Notes: a model not told the origin generated them from the sequence alone. 64,000 nt of DNA from Citrobacter braakii (GCF_002075345.1 NZ_NAEW01000006.1:279792-343791); one strand, 5' to 3'; positions 37,572 through 46,957 are shown, counted from the stretch's first letter. Made by a program: numbers and translations.

Positions 37572-37658
37572 CTTTTATTCCTCATTTACGTTATGGACTC
37601 GACGATATGGCACATAAATTCCTCCTTTTGGTATGACATGTCAACCTGAAGGAATGAA

Positions 37659-37670
37659 TTGGTTAACCAA
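37659..37670. promoter_or_regulatory. UxuR/ExuR-type operator, uxuA-proximal
   Basis: TTGGTTAACCAA is a perfect palindrome fitting the TTGG-N4-CCAA core of UxuR/ExuR sites (flanks A and AT extend it). It lies 88 bases before the uxuA start. Confidence 0.75.
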
Positions 37671-37743
37671 ATCACGATTTTTGCTGATTAGATCGCCATT
37701 TTGCGGCCAGGAAGCGCAGTAAAGATGTAAACATGTAACGCAA

Positions 37744-37759
37744 TGTGACATTCATCGCA
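37744..37759. promoter_or_regulatory. CRP site in the uxuA-gntP spacer
   Basis: TGTGA-CATTCA-TCGCA has the strong TGTGA half and a TCGCA half, midway between uxuA and gntP and next to the second UxuR palindrome. Both flanking genes are catabolite-controlled in E. coli. Confidence 0.65.
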
Positions 37760-37761
37760 TC

Positions 37762-37776
37762 AATGGTTAACCAATG
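37762..37776. promoter_or_regulatory. UxuR/ExuR-type operator, gntP-proximal
   Basis: TGGTTAACCA (37764-37773) is a perfect palindrome inside AATGGTTAACCAATG. It lies about 60 bases before the gntP start and 104 bases from the first site, a spacing that would allow looping between the divergent promoters. Confidence 0.72.
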
Positions 37777-37831
37777 CAGATAACATCTCAACCAAAATCA
37801 TAATAGTTCAACCAATAAAGGTAGACGTTAT

Positions 37832-39175
37832 ATGCATGTTCTCAATATTCTGTGGGTCGTATTCGGCATCGGTCTGATGCTGGTGCTCAATCTAAGATTC
37901 AAAATAAACTCGATGGTCGCCCTGCTGCTGGCGGCGCTCTCGGTCGGCATGCTGGCGGGTATGGACTTAATGGCGCTGCTGCACACCATGAAATCCGGCT
38001 TTGGCAGCACGCTGGGTGAGTTGGCGATTATCGTGGTATTCGGGGCAGTCATCGGTAAGCTGATGGTCGATTCCGGAGCGGCGCATCAGATTGCTCATAC
38101 GCTGCTGGCGCGACTCGGTCTGCGCTATGTACAGCTGTCGGTGATCATTATTGGTCTGATTTTCGGCCTGGCGATGTTCTATGAAGTGGCGTTTATTATG
38201 CTGGCGCCGCTGGTGATCGTCATTGCCGCAGAAGCGAAGATCCCGTTCCTCAAGCTGGCGATTCCTGCCGTTGCCGCCGCCACCACCGCCCACTCTCTGT
38301 TCCCACCGCAGCCTGGTCCGGTCGCGCTGGTTAACGCCTACGGCGCTGACATGGGTATGGTCTACATCTACGGTATTCTGGTGACTATTCCGAGCGTGAT
38401 CTGCGCCGGGCTTATCCTGCCGAAGTTCCTCGGCAACCTCGATCGCCCGACGCCGTCATTCATGAAGGCCGACGTACCGGTTGACCAGAACAATCTACCG
38501 TCTTTCGGCATCTCTATTCTGGTTCCGCTGATCCCGGCGATCATCATGATCTCCACCACCATCGCCAACATCTGGCTGGTGAAAGGAACGCAGGCGTGGG
38601 AAGTGGTCAACTTCTTAGGCTCCTCGCCAATTGCGATGTTTATCGCCATGATTGTCGCCTTCGTGCTGTTTGGTACCGCGCGTGGTCACGACATGCAGTG
38701 GGTGATGAACGCCTTTGAAAACGCGGTGAAAAGCATCGCCATGGTGATCCTGATCATCGGCGCGGGCGGCGTACTGAAGCAGACCATTATCGATACCGGC
38801 ATCGGCGATACCATCGGCATGCTGATGTCGCACGGCAATATTTCTCCGTACATCATGGCGTGGTTGATAACCGTGCTTATTCGTCTGGCAACCGGTCAGG
38901 GCGTGGTCTCAGCCATGACGGCGGCGGGGATTATCAGCGCAGCCATTCTCGACCCGGCAACCGGTCAACTGGTGGGCGTCGATCCGGCGTTGCTGGTACT
39001 GGCGACGGCGGCTGGCTCCAACACCCTGACCCATATCAACGATGCCTCGTTCTGGCTGTTCAAAGGCTACTTTGACCTGTCGGTGAAGGATACGCTGAAA
39101 ACCTGGGGTCTGCTGGAGCTGGTGAACTCCGTGGTTGGTCTGATTATCGTGTTGATCATCAGCATGATTGCATAA
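37832..39175 (+). CDS. gntP: Gluconate/fructuronate:proton symporter GntP
   Basis: GntP-family permease, 447 residues as in E. coli GntP, with 12-14 hydrophobic segments. Conserved pieces are [71 protein letters not shown] and [22 protein letters not shown]. The E. coli protein carries gluconate and, under UxuR control, fructuronate. Its place opposite uxuA with shared operators supports the fructuronate role here. Confidence 0.95.
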   Translation: MHVLNILWVVFGIGLMLVLNLRFKINSMVALLLAALSVGMLAGMDLMALLHTMKSGFGSTLGELAIIVVFGAVIGKLMVDSGAAHQIAHTLLARLGLRYVQLSVIIIGLIFGLAMFYEVAFIMLAPLVIVIAAEAKIPFLKLAIPAVAAATTAHSLFPPQPGPVALVNAYGADMGMVYIYGILVTIPSVICAGLILPKFLGNLDRPTPSFMKADVPVDQNNLPSFGISILVPLIPAIIMISTTIANIWLVKGTQAWEVVNFLGSSPIAMFIAMIVAFVLFGTARGHDMQWVMNAFENAVKSIAMVILIIGAGGVLKQTIIDTGIGDTIGMLMSHGNISPYIMAWLITVLIRLATGQGVVSAMTAAGIISAAILDPATGQLVGVDPALLVLATAAGSNTLTHINDASFWLFKGYFDLSVKDTLKTWGLLELVNSVVGLIIVLIISMIA

Positions 39176-39183
39176 CGTCGATA

Positions 39184-39217
39184 CCGCTCTGGCCCACAGC
39201 GCCAGAGCGGTTCTTTC
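39184..39217 (+). terminator. Terminator of gntP
   Basis: CCGCTCTGGC (39184-39193) and GCCAGAGCGG (39201-39210) form a ten-pair stem with a seven-base loop, followed by TTCTTTCT. Confidence 0.9.
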
Positions 39218-39224
39218 TCCTGCC

Positions 39225-39917
39225 TTAACAATCCTCAATAATCAGATACACCGCCTTCACCGGGCCATGCACCCCAACCACCTTGATAAGCTCAATATCC
39301 GCCGTCGAGCTGGGTCCACTGATAATGTTAATGCACGACGGCATACGCTCACCGGCCTGCGCTTTCTGATGCAGTTTTTCTGCCAGTTGCGCCACGCGCG
39401 GCAGGATGGTGCTTTTACGCAGCACGAAAATCGAGGACTCCGGCAACAGGCTCAAAGAACGCCCGCGCTCCGGCGCGGAAAACAGCACCACGCCGCCGGA
39501 CTCGGTCAGGCCATACTCGGCATACACTACGCCGACTTTCGCCTGCTCGGCCTCGGTAATATTTTCGCTGCCTCGCGCCGGATCCCAGACCACGGCGTTG
39601 CATTCCTGCTGCAAGCGTTCGGTGATGCCCAGCGCCACCAGTCGGCTGTCGCCGCTCAGCACTACCGGCTGACCCAATTCTTCACACAGGCGTAGCGCTG
39701 CTTCTGCGGCCTGGTCCTCGCGAGTCAGTTCACAGCGGGCCAGCATCACTTCGCTGGCGAACTGGATAAACGCATCGCAGCGCTGCTGCGGGCTAAGTTC
39801 GGTCAGGCGCTCGTTGGCATAATTGTTAACCGGCGCGGCATCCGCTTGCGGTTCGAAACGCGGCGGGCGACCCAGCGCCTGGGCGATGGTGTTTAAAAAC
39901 GCGGTACGGTTATCCAT
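39225..39917 (-). CDS. lutC: Lactate utilisation protein C (LUD domain)
   Basis: Homologue of E. coli YkgG and Bacillus LutC, 230 residues from the ATG at 39917, which overlaps the end of lutB by eight bases. The longer frame upstream is inside lutB and is not used. LUD-domain hallmarks are VGVVYAEYGLTESGGVVLFSAPERGRSLSLLPESSIFVL and CINIISGPSSTADIELIKVVGVHGPVKAVYLIIED. Third subunit of the iron-sulfur L-lactate oxidising complex. Confidence 0.93.
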   Translation of the reverse strand: MDNRTAFLNTIAQALGRPPRFEPQADAAPVNNYANERLTELSPQQRCDAFIQFASEVMLARCELTREDQAAEAALRLCEELGQPVVLSGDSRLVALGITERLQQECNAVVWDPARGSENITEAEQAKVGVVYAEYGLTESGGVVLFSAPERGRSLSLLPESSIFVLRKSTILPRVAQLAEKLHQKAQAGERMPSCINIISGPSSTADIELIKVVGVHGPVKAVYLIIEDC

Positions 39918-41337
39918 TCTTTTTCTCCTGCGCCTGATGTTTCTTAAACCAGCTGCGGAAGCTCTCGCCGTCAGCATCAGGCAGATCGCGCGCCTCCATC
40001 CAGTCACCAATCGCGCCAACCTTGAGCGGGGTTTTCCCGCCATTGATAAACCAGCTTGCCGCATGCGCGCCCGCCATCATCCCGACTTTCCACAGCCCCG
40101 GATGGCTATTGGCATAAGCGAACATTTTGATCGCCCGTCGCTCGGCTTTCGGGGTAATGCCCTCCTCGGCCATCACCCGACGATGACGCAGGATCAGTTT
40201 TGACAGCGGAATACGCACCGGGCAGACGCTGTCGCAGGCCGTGCATAAGGAACAGGCGTACGGCAGGTCTTTAAAATCTTTATAGCCGCCGAGCAGCGGA
40301 GAAATCACCGCGCCGATAGGTCCAGGATAGATAGAGCCATAGCCGTGTCCGCCAATGTGGCGGTACGCCGGACAGGTGTTCATACAGGCCCCGCAGCGGA
40401 TGCAGCGCAGCACATCGCGAAACTCAGAGCCCAGCACCTGCGAGCGACCGTTATCGACAATCACCAGGTGGAACTCTTCCGGTCCGTCCACGTTATCCGC
40501 CTCACGCGGGCCGGTCAGCCAGGTGTTATAGCCCGTCAGACGAGCGCCCACGGCGCTGCGCGCCAGCATGGTGATCAGCACATCCACATCGGCAAAGGTT
40601 GGCGCGATACGCTCCATGCCCATCACCGCAATGTGCGTTTTCGGCAGCGTGGTGCACATGCGCGCGTTGCCTTCGTTGGTCACCAGGCATACTGAACCGG
40701 TTTCCGCCACGGCAAAGTTACAGCCGGTAATACCGATTTCGGCACTCAGGAAATCCTCGCGGATCTTCTGGCGAATGAACAAGGTCATGGCTTCCGGGGT
40801 TTCCGGGCCGTCATACCCCAGACGCTCGTTCAGCACGCGGCGGATCTGATAGCGATCTTTATGAATAGCCGGGACCACGACGTGCGAAGGCGGATCCTGA
40901 TCCAATTGCAGGATGTATTCCCCGAGATCGGTTTCGATCACCTGGATTCCCGCATCCTGCAGGACATGGTTGACGCCGATCTCCTCGGTCACCATCGACT
41001 TGGACTTCACCACCTTCTTCGCGTTTTTGCTGCGCGCGACCTGCAGAATATAGGCGGTGGCCTCTTCTTTGGTTTTGGCGAAATAGACGTGGCCGCCGTT
41101 TTGCATCACTTTCTCGGAGAGTTGATACAGGTAAGCGTCGAGGTTGCTCAGCACGTGATCGCGGATCTGGCTGGCACGATCGCGCCAGTCTTCCCAGTGG
41201 CCTAACTCATCGACCATTTTTTGTCGATTTGCGCCAATACGCTCCTGCGCATTGGCCACGGCTTTGCGCATGATCGGATCTTCTATCTGCTGACGAATGC
41301 GCAGTTTAAATTCTACATCGCTGGTTTTTATCGACAT
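39910..41337 (-). CDS. lutB: Lactate utilisation protein B (iron-sulfur)
   Basis: YkgF/LutB homologue, 475 residues. The N-terminal two-thirds is an LUD domain (AKTKEEATAYILQVARSKNAKKVVKSKSMVTEEIGVN, GITGCNFAVAETGSVCLVTNEGNARM). Two 4Fe-4S ferredoxin clusters follow: CIRCGACMNTCP and CSLCTACDSVCP. A C-terminal tail is rich in basic residues. It lies ten bases after lutA, in the order lutA-lutB-lutC. The complex oxidises L-lactate to pyruvate. Confidence 0.94.
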   Translation of the reverse strand: MSIKTSDVEFKLRIRQQIEDPIMRKAVANAQERIGANRQKMVDELGHWEDWRDRASQIRDHVLSNLDAYLYQLSEKVMQNGGHVYFAKTKEEATAYILQVARSKNAKKVVKSKSMVTEEIGVNHVLQDAGIQVIETDLGEYILQLDQDPPSHVVVPAIHKDRYQIRRVLNERLGYDGPETPEAMTLFIRQKIREDFLSAEIGITGCNFAVAETGSVCLVTNEGNARMCTTLPKTHIAVMGMERIAPTFADVDVLITMLARSAVGARLTGYNTWLTGPREADNVDGPEEFHLVIVDNGRSQVLGSEFRDVLRCIRCGACMNTCPAYRHIGGHGYGSIYPGPIGAVISPLLGGYKDFKDLPYACSLCTACDSVCPVRIPLSKLILRHRRVMAEEGITPKAERRAIKMFAYANSHPGLWKVGMMAGAHAASWFINGGKTPLKVGAIGDWMEARDLPDADGESFRSWFKKHQAQEKKNG

Positions 41338-41347
41338 CTCTTTCCCC

Positions 41348-42067
41348 TCAGCGGCTCATCAGCACTTCAGCAATATGCATCACTTTGACCGGCTGGCCTT
41401 CCCGTTGCAGTCGACCGCCAATGTTCAGCAGGCAACTGACGTCTGCGCCAATCAAATATTCCGGCTGCGCATCCATCAAATGTAAGACTTTCTCTTTCAC
41501 CATCTCGCCGGATATCTCGGCCATTTTGACCGAGAACGTCCCGCCAAAGCCGCAGCAGGTATCCTGATCGGCAAACGTCAGCAGCTCCAACCCGCGCACG
41601 TTTTTCAGCAGCGTGAGCGGCTCTTCCTTCACCCCCAGCTTCCGAGTCAGGCTACAAGAGGGATGATATACAGCGCGGCCCTGCAGGCTGGCGCCGACGT
41701 CCACCACGCCCAGCTTGTTGACGATAAAGGAGGTGAGATCCTGCATACGCGCGGCGACCTTTTCGGCACGCAGCGCCCATTCCGGTTCATCGGCCAGATA
41801 CGTCGGATAGCTTTTTACCGCGTAGGTACAGGAGCCTGCTGGCGAGATAATCGGATCGTCGTTGTCTTCCAGGGCGGCGATCAGGTTTTTCATCCCAGGG
41901 ATCGCCTCTTTGATGTAACCGCTGTTGATGGCTGGCTGACCGCAACACCCTTGCTTCTCGGGGAAATTAACGCGACAACCCAGTTTTTCCAGCAGCAATA
42001 CGGAGTCTCGTGCCATCCGTGATTTCAGTGCGTCACCAATGCAGGTAACAAAGAAATTTACATTCAC
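41348..42067 (-). CDS. lutA: Lactate utilisation protein A (CCG domain)
   Basis: YkgE/LutA homologue, 239 residues, with two cysteine-rich CCG domains: GCCGQPAINSGY near residue 40 and TCCGFGGTFSVKMAEISGEM near 170. These bind iron-sulfur centres in heterodisulfide-reductase-like proteins. It is the first gene of lutABC, and the operon is divergent from a lactate permease gene across a 580-base spacer. Confidence 0.94.
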   Translation of the reverse strand: MNVNFFVTCIGDALKSRMARDSVLLLEKLGCRVNFPEKQGCCGQPAINSGYIKEAIPGMKNLIAALEDNDDPIISPAGSCTYAVKSYPTYLADEPEWALRAEKVAARMQDLTSFIVNKLGVVDVGASLQGRAVYHPSCSLTRKLGVKEEPLTLLKNVRGLELLTFADQDTCCGFGGTFSVKMAEISGEMVKEKVLHLMDAQPEYLIGADVSCLLNIGGRLQREGQPVKVMHIAEVLMSR

Positions 42068-42102
42068 AATAACTACTCCATTGCTTCATTTCTGTTTATT
42101 GC

Positions 42103-42124
42103 GCTTGATATCGCGATATCAAGC
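42103..42124. promoter_or_regulatory. Perfect 22-bp palindrome upstream of lutA
   Basis: Each half reads GCTTGATATCG, joined without a spacer. It is 36 bases before the lutA start, where it could sit over the promoter as an operator or form a hairpin in the leader. Confidence 0.65.
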
Positions 42125-42268
42125 AAAGGTTCAGCCGTATTTCACGCCCAGTTTTTCTGTTTGCTGTTTTTACTAATACCTGGGTTCATGGTGATGCTCG
42201 GGTCGTTTTCCTTTGATGCCGACTCTCCGCTTCTTAAGTCAGGACAGTCGCATATGTCTGTATTTTCA

Positions 42269-42281
42269 TTTGTATGACAAA
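42269..42281. promoter_or_regulatory. Short palindrome, candidate GntR/FCD operator
   Basis: TTTGT-ATG-ACAAA has five-base arms about a three-base centre, similar in shape to sites of lactate regulators of the LldR type (TTGGTnnnACCAA-like). The regulator is not in the window; assignment is inferred. Confidence 0.4.
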
Positions 42282-42647
42282 ACCAAATAATCCCCTAATC
42301 AACCCCCATATGCAACAACCAGGTTTATTTCTTTCGGTCTCGCTCACATTTTTATATTTAAAACCACAGCGTTATGAACACCTTAATAACAGTTCCAAGT
42401 GCTTACTATTCTCATCACCAGCATTATTAAAAAGGTTATCATATAACTATTTATAGGTATTCAACTTACTCTTAAGTATATTTACCTGGCATTGGATTTT
42501 AATTAAAAGATTACAATAGTTACAAAACTACAAATCATAATTACTTTATTCACTGAAGCGATTCAGTTTACATACTTTATTAACCCAGCAATGTAGCCTC
42601 CCCACCATAAATATAAATCAGGTTTAATGAACCAATCAGGAATAGCA

Positions 42648-44201
42648 ATGAACGAATATTTTATGTTTGCCCTGGCACTCTCTCCTTTACTACTGATGGT
42701 ATTTTTAATATTGAAATTGAAAATGCCCATCCATTATTCCGTGTTGATCTCTTTGGTATTCACTGCCGCGCTGTCGGCCATATTCTGGGAAATGCCCGTA
42801 CAGAATCTGAAAGCCGCGATAGGCTATGGCGCCCTGAAGGGGTTATGGCCGATTGTGATTGTGATCCTCGGCGCCATCTTCAGTTATAACGTCATGCAGG
42901 CGACCAAGGCGCTGGATATTCTGCGCGATATTCTCGCCAGCATTAGCGAAGATAAGCGTATTCAGGTGCTACTGATTTCATGGTGCTTCGGCGGATTCCT
43001 TGAAGCCGCGGCAGGTTATGGCACGGCGGTCGCTATTCCGATCGGCATTCTTATTGCGCTGGGATTCAACCCGCTGAAGGCGGCGATCGCTTCTCTCGTG
43101 GCGAATACCGTTCCCACCGCGTTCGGCGCGGTCGGGATCCCGGTATCTATTCTGGCGGAACAGGTTAATCTGCCGGTGTATACCTTAGGCGGAACCATTA
43201 TTCTGCAGCTCGCGCTGTTTAATATCCTGCTGCCGTTTGTCATTGTCTGCATTATTGGCGGCGGCCTGAAAGCCATTCGTGGCGTATTTCTGATCACGCT
43301 GATTTGCGGCATCACCACGCTGGTTCCGCAATATTTTGTCGCCATTCATCTTGGCGCGGAATTGCCCGCCTTTGCCGGTAGCCTGGTCAGCCTGTTTGCC
43401 GTGGCGATGGTCAGTCGCCTGCGCAAAGGGAAAACCGATCCCGAGTGGCGCATTGAGGTCAGCCATACCCGCGAAACCACGCCGCGCTCGGCAAAAGTGT
43501 TGTTCCGCGTAGGCTCTATCTATCTGTTTATTTTTGTTTTTATCCTGCTGTGCTCACCGCTGTTCCCGACGATCAAAGGCGCGGCGTCCCAACTGGCCTC
43601 GGTGCTGCATTTCACGCTCGCCGACGGCAACACGCTGGCGCTGAAAGTTGAATGGGTGACCACGCCGGGGATGCTGATCATCTTTGCGACCCTTATCGGC
43701 GGTTTTATTCAGGGAGCGTCCGCGCGCGGGATGCTGGAAGTGTTTATCAAAACCATTTTCCAGCTTAAAAATTCCATTGTGGCGATTATGGCGATTGTCG
43801 CGCTGGCCACGGTAATGGATCTCAGCGGGATTATCTCCACGCTGGCCCAGTCGATTGTCGATCTGACCGGCAGTTCCTACGTCTTCCTCGCCCCGGTGAT
43901 TGGCGCGCTAGGCACGTTTGTTACCGGCAGCGATACCAACTCGAATATTTTGTTCGGCAAACTGCAAACCATTGCCGCCAGTAAACTGCATATCGATCCC
44001 AACTGGCTCGCGGCGGCAAATACTTCTGGCGCAACAGGGGGGAAAATGATTTCGCCGCAGAGTATCGCCATTGCGGTTTCAGCCACCAAAATGGACGGAC
44101 AGGCCAACCAGATAATGTCTGGCACCATGAAATACTGCTGCGCCTACATTGTGATCCTCGGCCTGAAAGTCGGTCTCTTTTATTACTGGTTTATGGCGTA
44201 A
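42648..44201 (+). CDS. L-lactate permease (LctP family)
   Basis: 517 residues from the ATG at 42648, which has AGGA six bases upstream; an ATG at 42627 would add seven residues. About 12-13 membrane segments. The family signature FGGFLEAAAGYGTAVAIPIGILIALGFNPLKAA, SLVANTVPTAFGAVGIPV and GTFVTGSDTNSNILFGKLQ are present. It is shorter than E. coli LldP/GlcA (551-560). It is divergent from lutABC, so lactate is the likely substrate. Confidence 0.92.
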   Translation: MNEYFMFALALSPLLLMVFLILKLKMPIHYSVLISLVFTAALSAIFWEMPVQNLKAAIGYGALKGLWPIVIVILGAIFSYNVMQATKALDILRDILASISEDKRIQVLLISWCFGGFLEAAAGYGTAVAIPIGILIALGFNPLKAAIASLVANTVPTAFGAVGIPVSILAEQVNLPVYTLGGTIILQLALFNILLPFVIVCIIGGGLKAIRGVFLITLICGITTLVPQYFVAIHLGAELPAFAGSLVSLFAVAMVSRLRKGKTDPEWRIEVSHTRETTPRSAKVLFRVGSIYLFIFVFILLCSPLFPTIKGAASQLASVLHFTLADGNTLALKVEWVTTPGMLIIFATLIGGFIQGASARGMLEVFIKTIFQLKNSIVAIMAIVALATVMDLSGIISTLAQSIVDLTGSSYVFLAPVIGALGTFVTGSDTNSNILFGKLQTIAASKLHIDPNWLAAANTSGATGGKMISPQSIAIAVSATKMDGQANQIMSGTMKYCCAYIVILGLKVGLFYYWFMA

Positions 44202-44216
44202 TCCCTTGTCAACCCC

Positions 44217-44244
44217 GTCAAATTTACGGCAACCGTATTTGACG
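44217..44244 (+). terminator. Imperfect hairpin after the lactate permease gene
   Basis: GTCAAATTTACGG (44217-44229) and CCGTATTTGAC (about 44233-44243) pair with a two-base bulge and a CAA loop. No T run follows, so termination strength is uncertain. Confidence 0.4.
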
Positions 44245-44358
44245 ACACGGTGACCAAAAAGGTTTACACCGCTTCAGGATCGAAACGAAGCGACTGGCTT
44301 TACGATTTGTCGGCGCTGACTAAAATAGCGCCGATGTTTCAAATCGAGGATTGTTGTT

Positions 44359-44436
44359 ATGTTGTTCTGGAAAAAGATGGTGAAGCAGTTCGACGCCTTT
44401 TCCGCGTTGATCCCACCACGCTACTTCCGCGTGTAA
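44359..44436 (+). CDS. Possible 25-residue microprotein
   Basis: ATG at 44359 with GAGGA about nine bases upstream; the peptide begins MLFWKKMVKQFDAF and ends PPRYFRV, rich in aromatic and basic residues. An alternative reading of the same DNA is a 68-residue frame starting with GTG at 44250, which lacks a ribosome site. Neither has a known family; either may be non-coding. Confidence 0.25.
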   Translation: MLFWKKMVKQFDAFSALIPPRYFRV

Positions 44437-44450
44437 TGCCTGGCGCTAAT

Positions 44451-44529
44451 GCCTGATGGCGCTTCGCTTATCGGGCCTACGTTTCACGCTCATTTGTAGG
44501 CCGGATAAGGCGCAAGCGCCGCATCCGGC
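44451..44529. repeat. BIME (paired REP elements)
   Basis: GCCTGATGGCGCTTCGCTTATCGGGC and GTAGGCCGGATAAGGCGCAAGCGCCGCATCCGGC in opposite orientation, between the lactate permease region and the small frame beyond pdxY. Confidence 0.88.
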
Positions 44530-44553
44530 AGCAGAGAAAAATGTTCTCCCCTT

Positions 44554-44655
44554 TCACTTACGCAGCCCGCACGCTCTTAATACCCTGACCCACAGACGAA
44601 GCCATGCAAAACGGTAGATCAGCGGATGCTGAAATCGTAGCAGTGTCAGAAACAT
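44554..44655 (-). CDS. Candidate 33-residue protein after pdxY-like gene
   Basis: ATG at 44655 preceded by a perfect AAGGAGG four bases upstream, which is stronger than the ribosome site of most genes here. The peptide starts MFLTLLRFQHPLIYRF and ends RACGLRK: seven or more Arg/Lys, many Leu, three Trp. It could be a small membrane-surface helix. It begins 17 bases after the pdxY-like stop, so it is probably the last cistron of the tpl unit. No family known. Confidence 0.5.
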   Translation of the reverse strand: MFLTLLRFQHPLIYRFAWLRLWVRVLRACGLRK

Positions 44656-44672
44656 AGAGCCTCCTTGCGGCG

Positions 44673-45530
44673 CTACAGCACCGTTGCCAGATAGCGAATT
44701 TGCGGCTCCATTATCTGGTGACGCGCGTCTATCAGCCGCAGTTCATACGAGTCGTGCTCTTTCGTCAGCCGCATCACCGCGTCGACGACACTGGTGGTCC
44801 GCTCCAGCGCCTGCTTGTCCTCATAACCGTTGAGCAGTGAAGCCAGCATCACGCTGCAAATCAGATCCCCAACGCCCACCGGCATTTTGGCAAAGGTATA
44901 CAGCGGCCGGGCGATGTGTAACGTCTGTTCCGCCGTCACCAGCAGCATTTCAAACGCCTGTTTGTCGCGCGAGCAGTCGCCGAGATGTTTAACCAGCACC
45001 TTCTTCACGCCCCACGCCACCAGCTGCTGCGCCGCTTCCACCACCTCGTCAAAACTACGTAGTTGTCTGCCCGTCAGCACGCCCAGCTCATAGAGATTCG
45101 GCCCCATCACATCGGCCAGTTGAATGGCGTCATCGACAAAAAAGGACTCCACGCCCTGCGCGACGATGCAGCCTTTTTGCGGGTCGCCCATCACCGGATC
45201 GCAAAAATAGAGCGCCTGCGGATTACGCTGGCGAATGGTGGTGACCGCGAGCTTCACCTCTTCGCAATGGCGTTTGTCCCCGAGATACCCGGACAGCACG
45301 GCATCGCATTGCGCCAGTTTTTGCAGGTCATCCAGCCCGCTGATGATGGCGCTCAGCTCGCCGTGCGGCATTGCCATGCCCTGCCACATCCCGTACTGGG
45401 TGTGGTTGGAAAACTGTACGGTGTAAAACGGCCAGACATCGATCCCCGAGAGCTGCATCGGCAACACGGCGGCTTTATTTCCGGCATAGCCATAAACGAC
45501 TGACGACTGAACAGACAACACGTTTTTCAT
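44673..45530 (-). CDS. Pyridoxal kinase, PdxY-like
   Basis: 285 residues, ribokinase superfamily, like E. coli PdxY from end to end but clearly diverged: SVQSSVVYGYAGNKAAVLPMQ, TVQFSNHTQYGMWQG, DAVLSGYLG, YFCDPVMGDPQKGCIV, and the anion-hole/ATP segment MPVGVGDLICSVML. PdxY phosphorylates pyridoxal to PLP. The normal pdxY of enterics is elsewhere, so this is a second copy placed 11 bases after the tyrosine permease gene and downstream of a PLP enzyme. In the ATP-phosphate loop GVGDLICS the usual Thr/Ser position is Ile-Cys, a possible functional change. Likely role: local supply of PLP for tyrosine phenol-lyase (inference). Confidence 0.87.
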   Translation of the reverse strand: MKNVLSVQSSVVYGYAGNKAAVLPMQLSGIDVWPFYTVQFSNHTQYGMWQGMAMPHGELSAIISGLDDLQKLAQCDAVLSGYLGDKRHCEEVKLAVTTIRQRNPQALYFCDPVMGDPQKGCIVAQGVESFFVDDAIQLADVMGPNLYELGVLTGRQLRSFDEVVEAAQQLVAWGVKKVLVKHLGDCSRDKQAFEMLLVTAEQTLHIARPLYTFAKMPVGVGDLICSVMLASLLNGYEDKQALERTTSVVDAVMRLTKEHDSYELRLIDARHQIMEPQIRYLATVL

Positions 45531-45541
45531 TTTGACTCCGT

Positions 45542-46807
45542 CTAGCGAAACGTTGGCAGCAGACCAAATACGTCCAGAACAACCGTCAGATAGACAACCG
45601 CCCCACAGACAATGACCAGATTGAGCACGGTGTTATTACACGGCGCGGTATAGCTGGCGGTCGGAAAACGTTTCCGCGCCGCTTTCACCAGGAACGGCGG
45701 CAGGATCACGCTCCAGATGGTAAAGGCCAGACCGGCGTAACCAATGGCGTGGACAAACCCGTTCGGGAAGAAGAAGCACACGGCGGCTGGCGGGAAGTAG
45801 GTCACCAGCGCGGTTTTCAGGCGACCCATGCCGTCATCCGGGAAGTGAAACAGGTCGGCGATGTAATCGAACAGGCCAAGCGTCGCCGCCAGCAGGGAAC
45901 TGGCTACCGCAAAGTTGCCGAAGAAGGTCAGGATCAGATCCATATAACGGCTGGTGAACAGCCCGCTGATAGCCTCGACAAACACGTCGATATTGCCGCC
46001 TTTGGCGATAATTGGCGGGAATGAGGAACGGCTGATGTTGCCCATCGTGACGCCCAGCCAGAAGATATACAGCAGCAGGGCAAACAGCGTGCCGATGATA
46101 ATCGAACGCGTAATATTTGAGATCCCGCTCGTGCCATACAGCTTAACCAGGCTCGGCACGTTACCGTGAAAACCAAACGAGATAATGCAGAACGGCAACG
46201 TCATCAGGATATACGGCAGGTACTGCGAATTGGGCAGCGCCACCGCCACGCTGTCGACAAGTTTCGCCACTTCGATATGCCCCACCAGGCCAGAGAAGGT
46301 GGCAAAGAACGCAATAAACTTACCGATAATCAACACGGTAGTAATACGTCCAACCAACAAGGAGCTGTACCAGGCAATCGCCCCGACCAGCATACTGACG
46401 ATCACCACCGAGATATTCGCCGGAAAGCGCACGCCGCTGTATTTGAACACGGTTTGCGCCATCACCGCCGACGAACCAGAGATATAGGCATAGGTCAGAA
46501 TATACAGCACAAAACCGAAAGCGATACCGACCACAATATTCCACTTTCGACCTAATAAATCCTGAGTAAAGGTATTAAAACTGGCACCGGCGCCATAATG
46601 CAGATTAACTTCGACCAGCATCAGACCGGTTAATAACATCATGATGGCGATAAACAGAAGAATAACTGACGCACCGGGGAACCATACGCCAGCCATCGCA
46701 ATCGGCAGGGAAAACATCCCTCCACCCACTACGGTCGCGATAACCAACATGGTTCCGCTAATCAGTCCGGGGGTACTACTCTGTCGCTCAATGGCATTAA
46801 TATCCAT
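45542..46807 (-). CDS. Aromatic amino acid permease (HAAAP family), tyrosine permease-like
   Basis: 421 residues with about eleven helices; related to TnaB, Mtr and TyrP. Signature pieces are GTMLVIATVVGGGMFSLPIAMAGVWF at the N-terminus and ISFGFHGNVPSLVKLYG in the middle. It is 188 bases downstream of tyrosine phenol-lyase on the same strand, as the tyrosine permease gene (tutB) is in Erwinia herbicola. A terminator-like hairpin lies between them, so read-through or a second promoter must serve it. Tyrosine is the inferred substrate. Confidence 0.9.
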   Translation of the reverse strand: MDINAIERQSSTPGLISGTMLVIATVVGGGMFSLPIAMAGVWFPGASVILLFIAIMMLLTGLMLVEVNLHYGAGASFNTFTQDLLGRKWNIVVGIAFGFVLYILTYAYISGSSAVMAQTVFKYSGVRFPANISVVIVSMLVGAIAWYSSLLVGRITTVLIIGKFIAFFATFSGLVGHIEVAKLVDSVAVALPNSQYLPYILMTLPFCIISFGFHGNVPSLVKLYGTSGISNITRSIIIGTLFALLLYIFWLGVTMGNISRSSFPPIIAKGGNIDVFVEAISGLFTSRYMDLILTFFGNFAVASSLLAATLGLFDYIADLFHFPDDGMGRLKTALVTYFPPAAVCFFFPNGFVHAIGYAGLAFTIWSVILPPFLVKAARKRFPTASYTAPCNNTVLNLVIVCGAVVYLTVVLDVFGLLPTFR

Positions 46808-46957
46808 GATAAATGTTCCTGTAGACTATTCGTTATAATTACAGCTGTCATTTGTACATCATGCGGATAATAAAAATGTCGGAGTCAGGGTTTACTTTTG
46901 TAGTTATGTCACGGTAACGGGCACCGCAAAGGCTTCCTGTTCATGGAAAAGAAATAC

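Larger units (their letters stand above)
42068..42647. promoter_or_regulatory. Divergent lutA/lactate permease control region
   Basis: 580 bases, strongly AT-rich, without a coding frame I can support. Two symmetric sites stand out: a perfect 22-bp palindrome at 42103-42124 and TTTGT-ATG-ACAAA at 42269-42281. No regulator gene is in the cluster, so the controlling protein must be encoded elsewhere. Confidence 0.6.

Noticed and set aside
42274..42456. 60-codon frame in the lutA/lactate permease spacer
   Set aside because: No ribosome site, and the start overlaps an operator-like palindrome; composition is like the surrounding AT-rich DNA.
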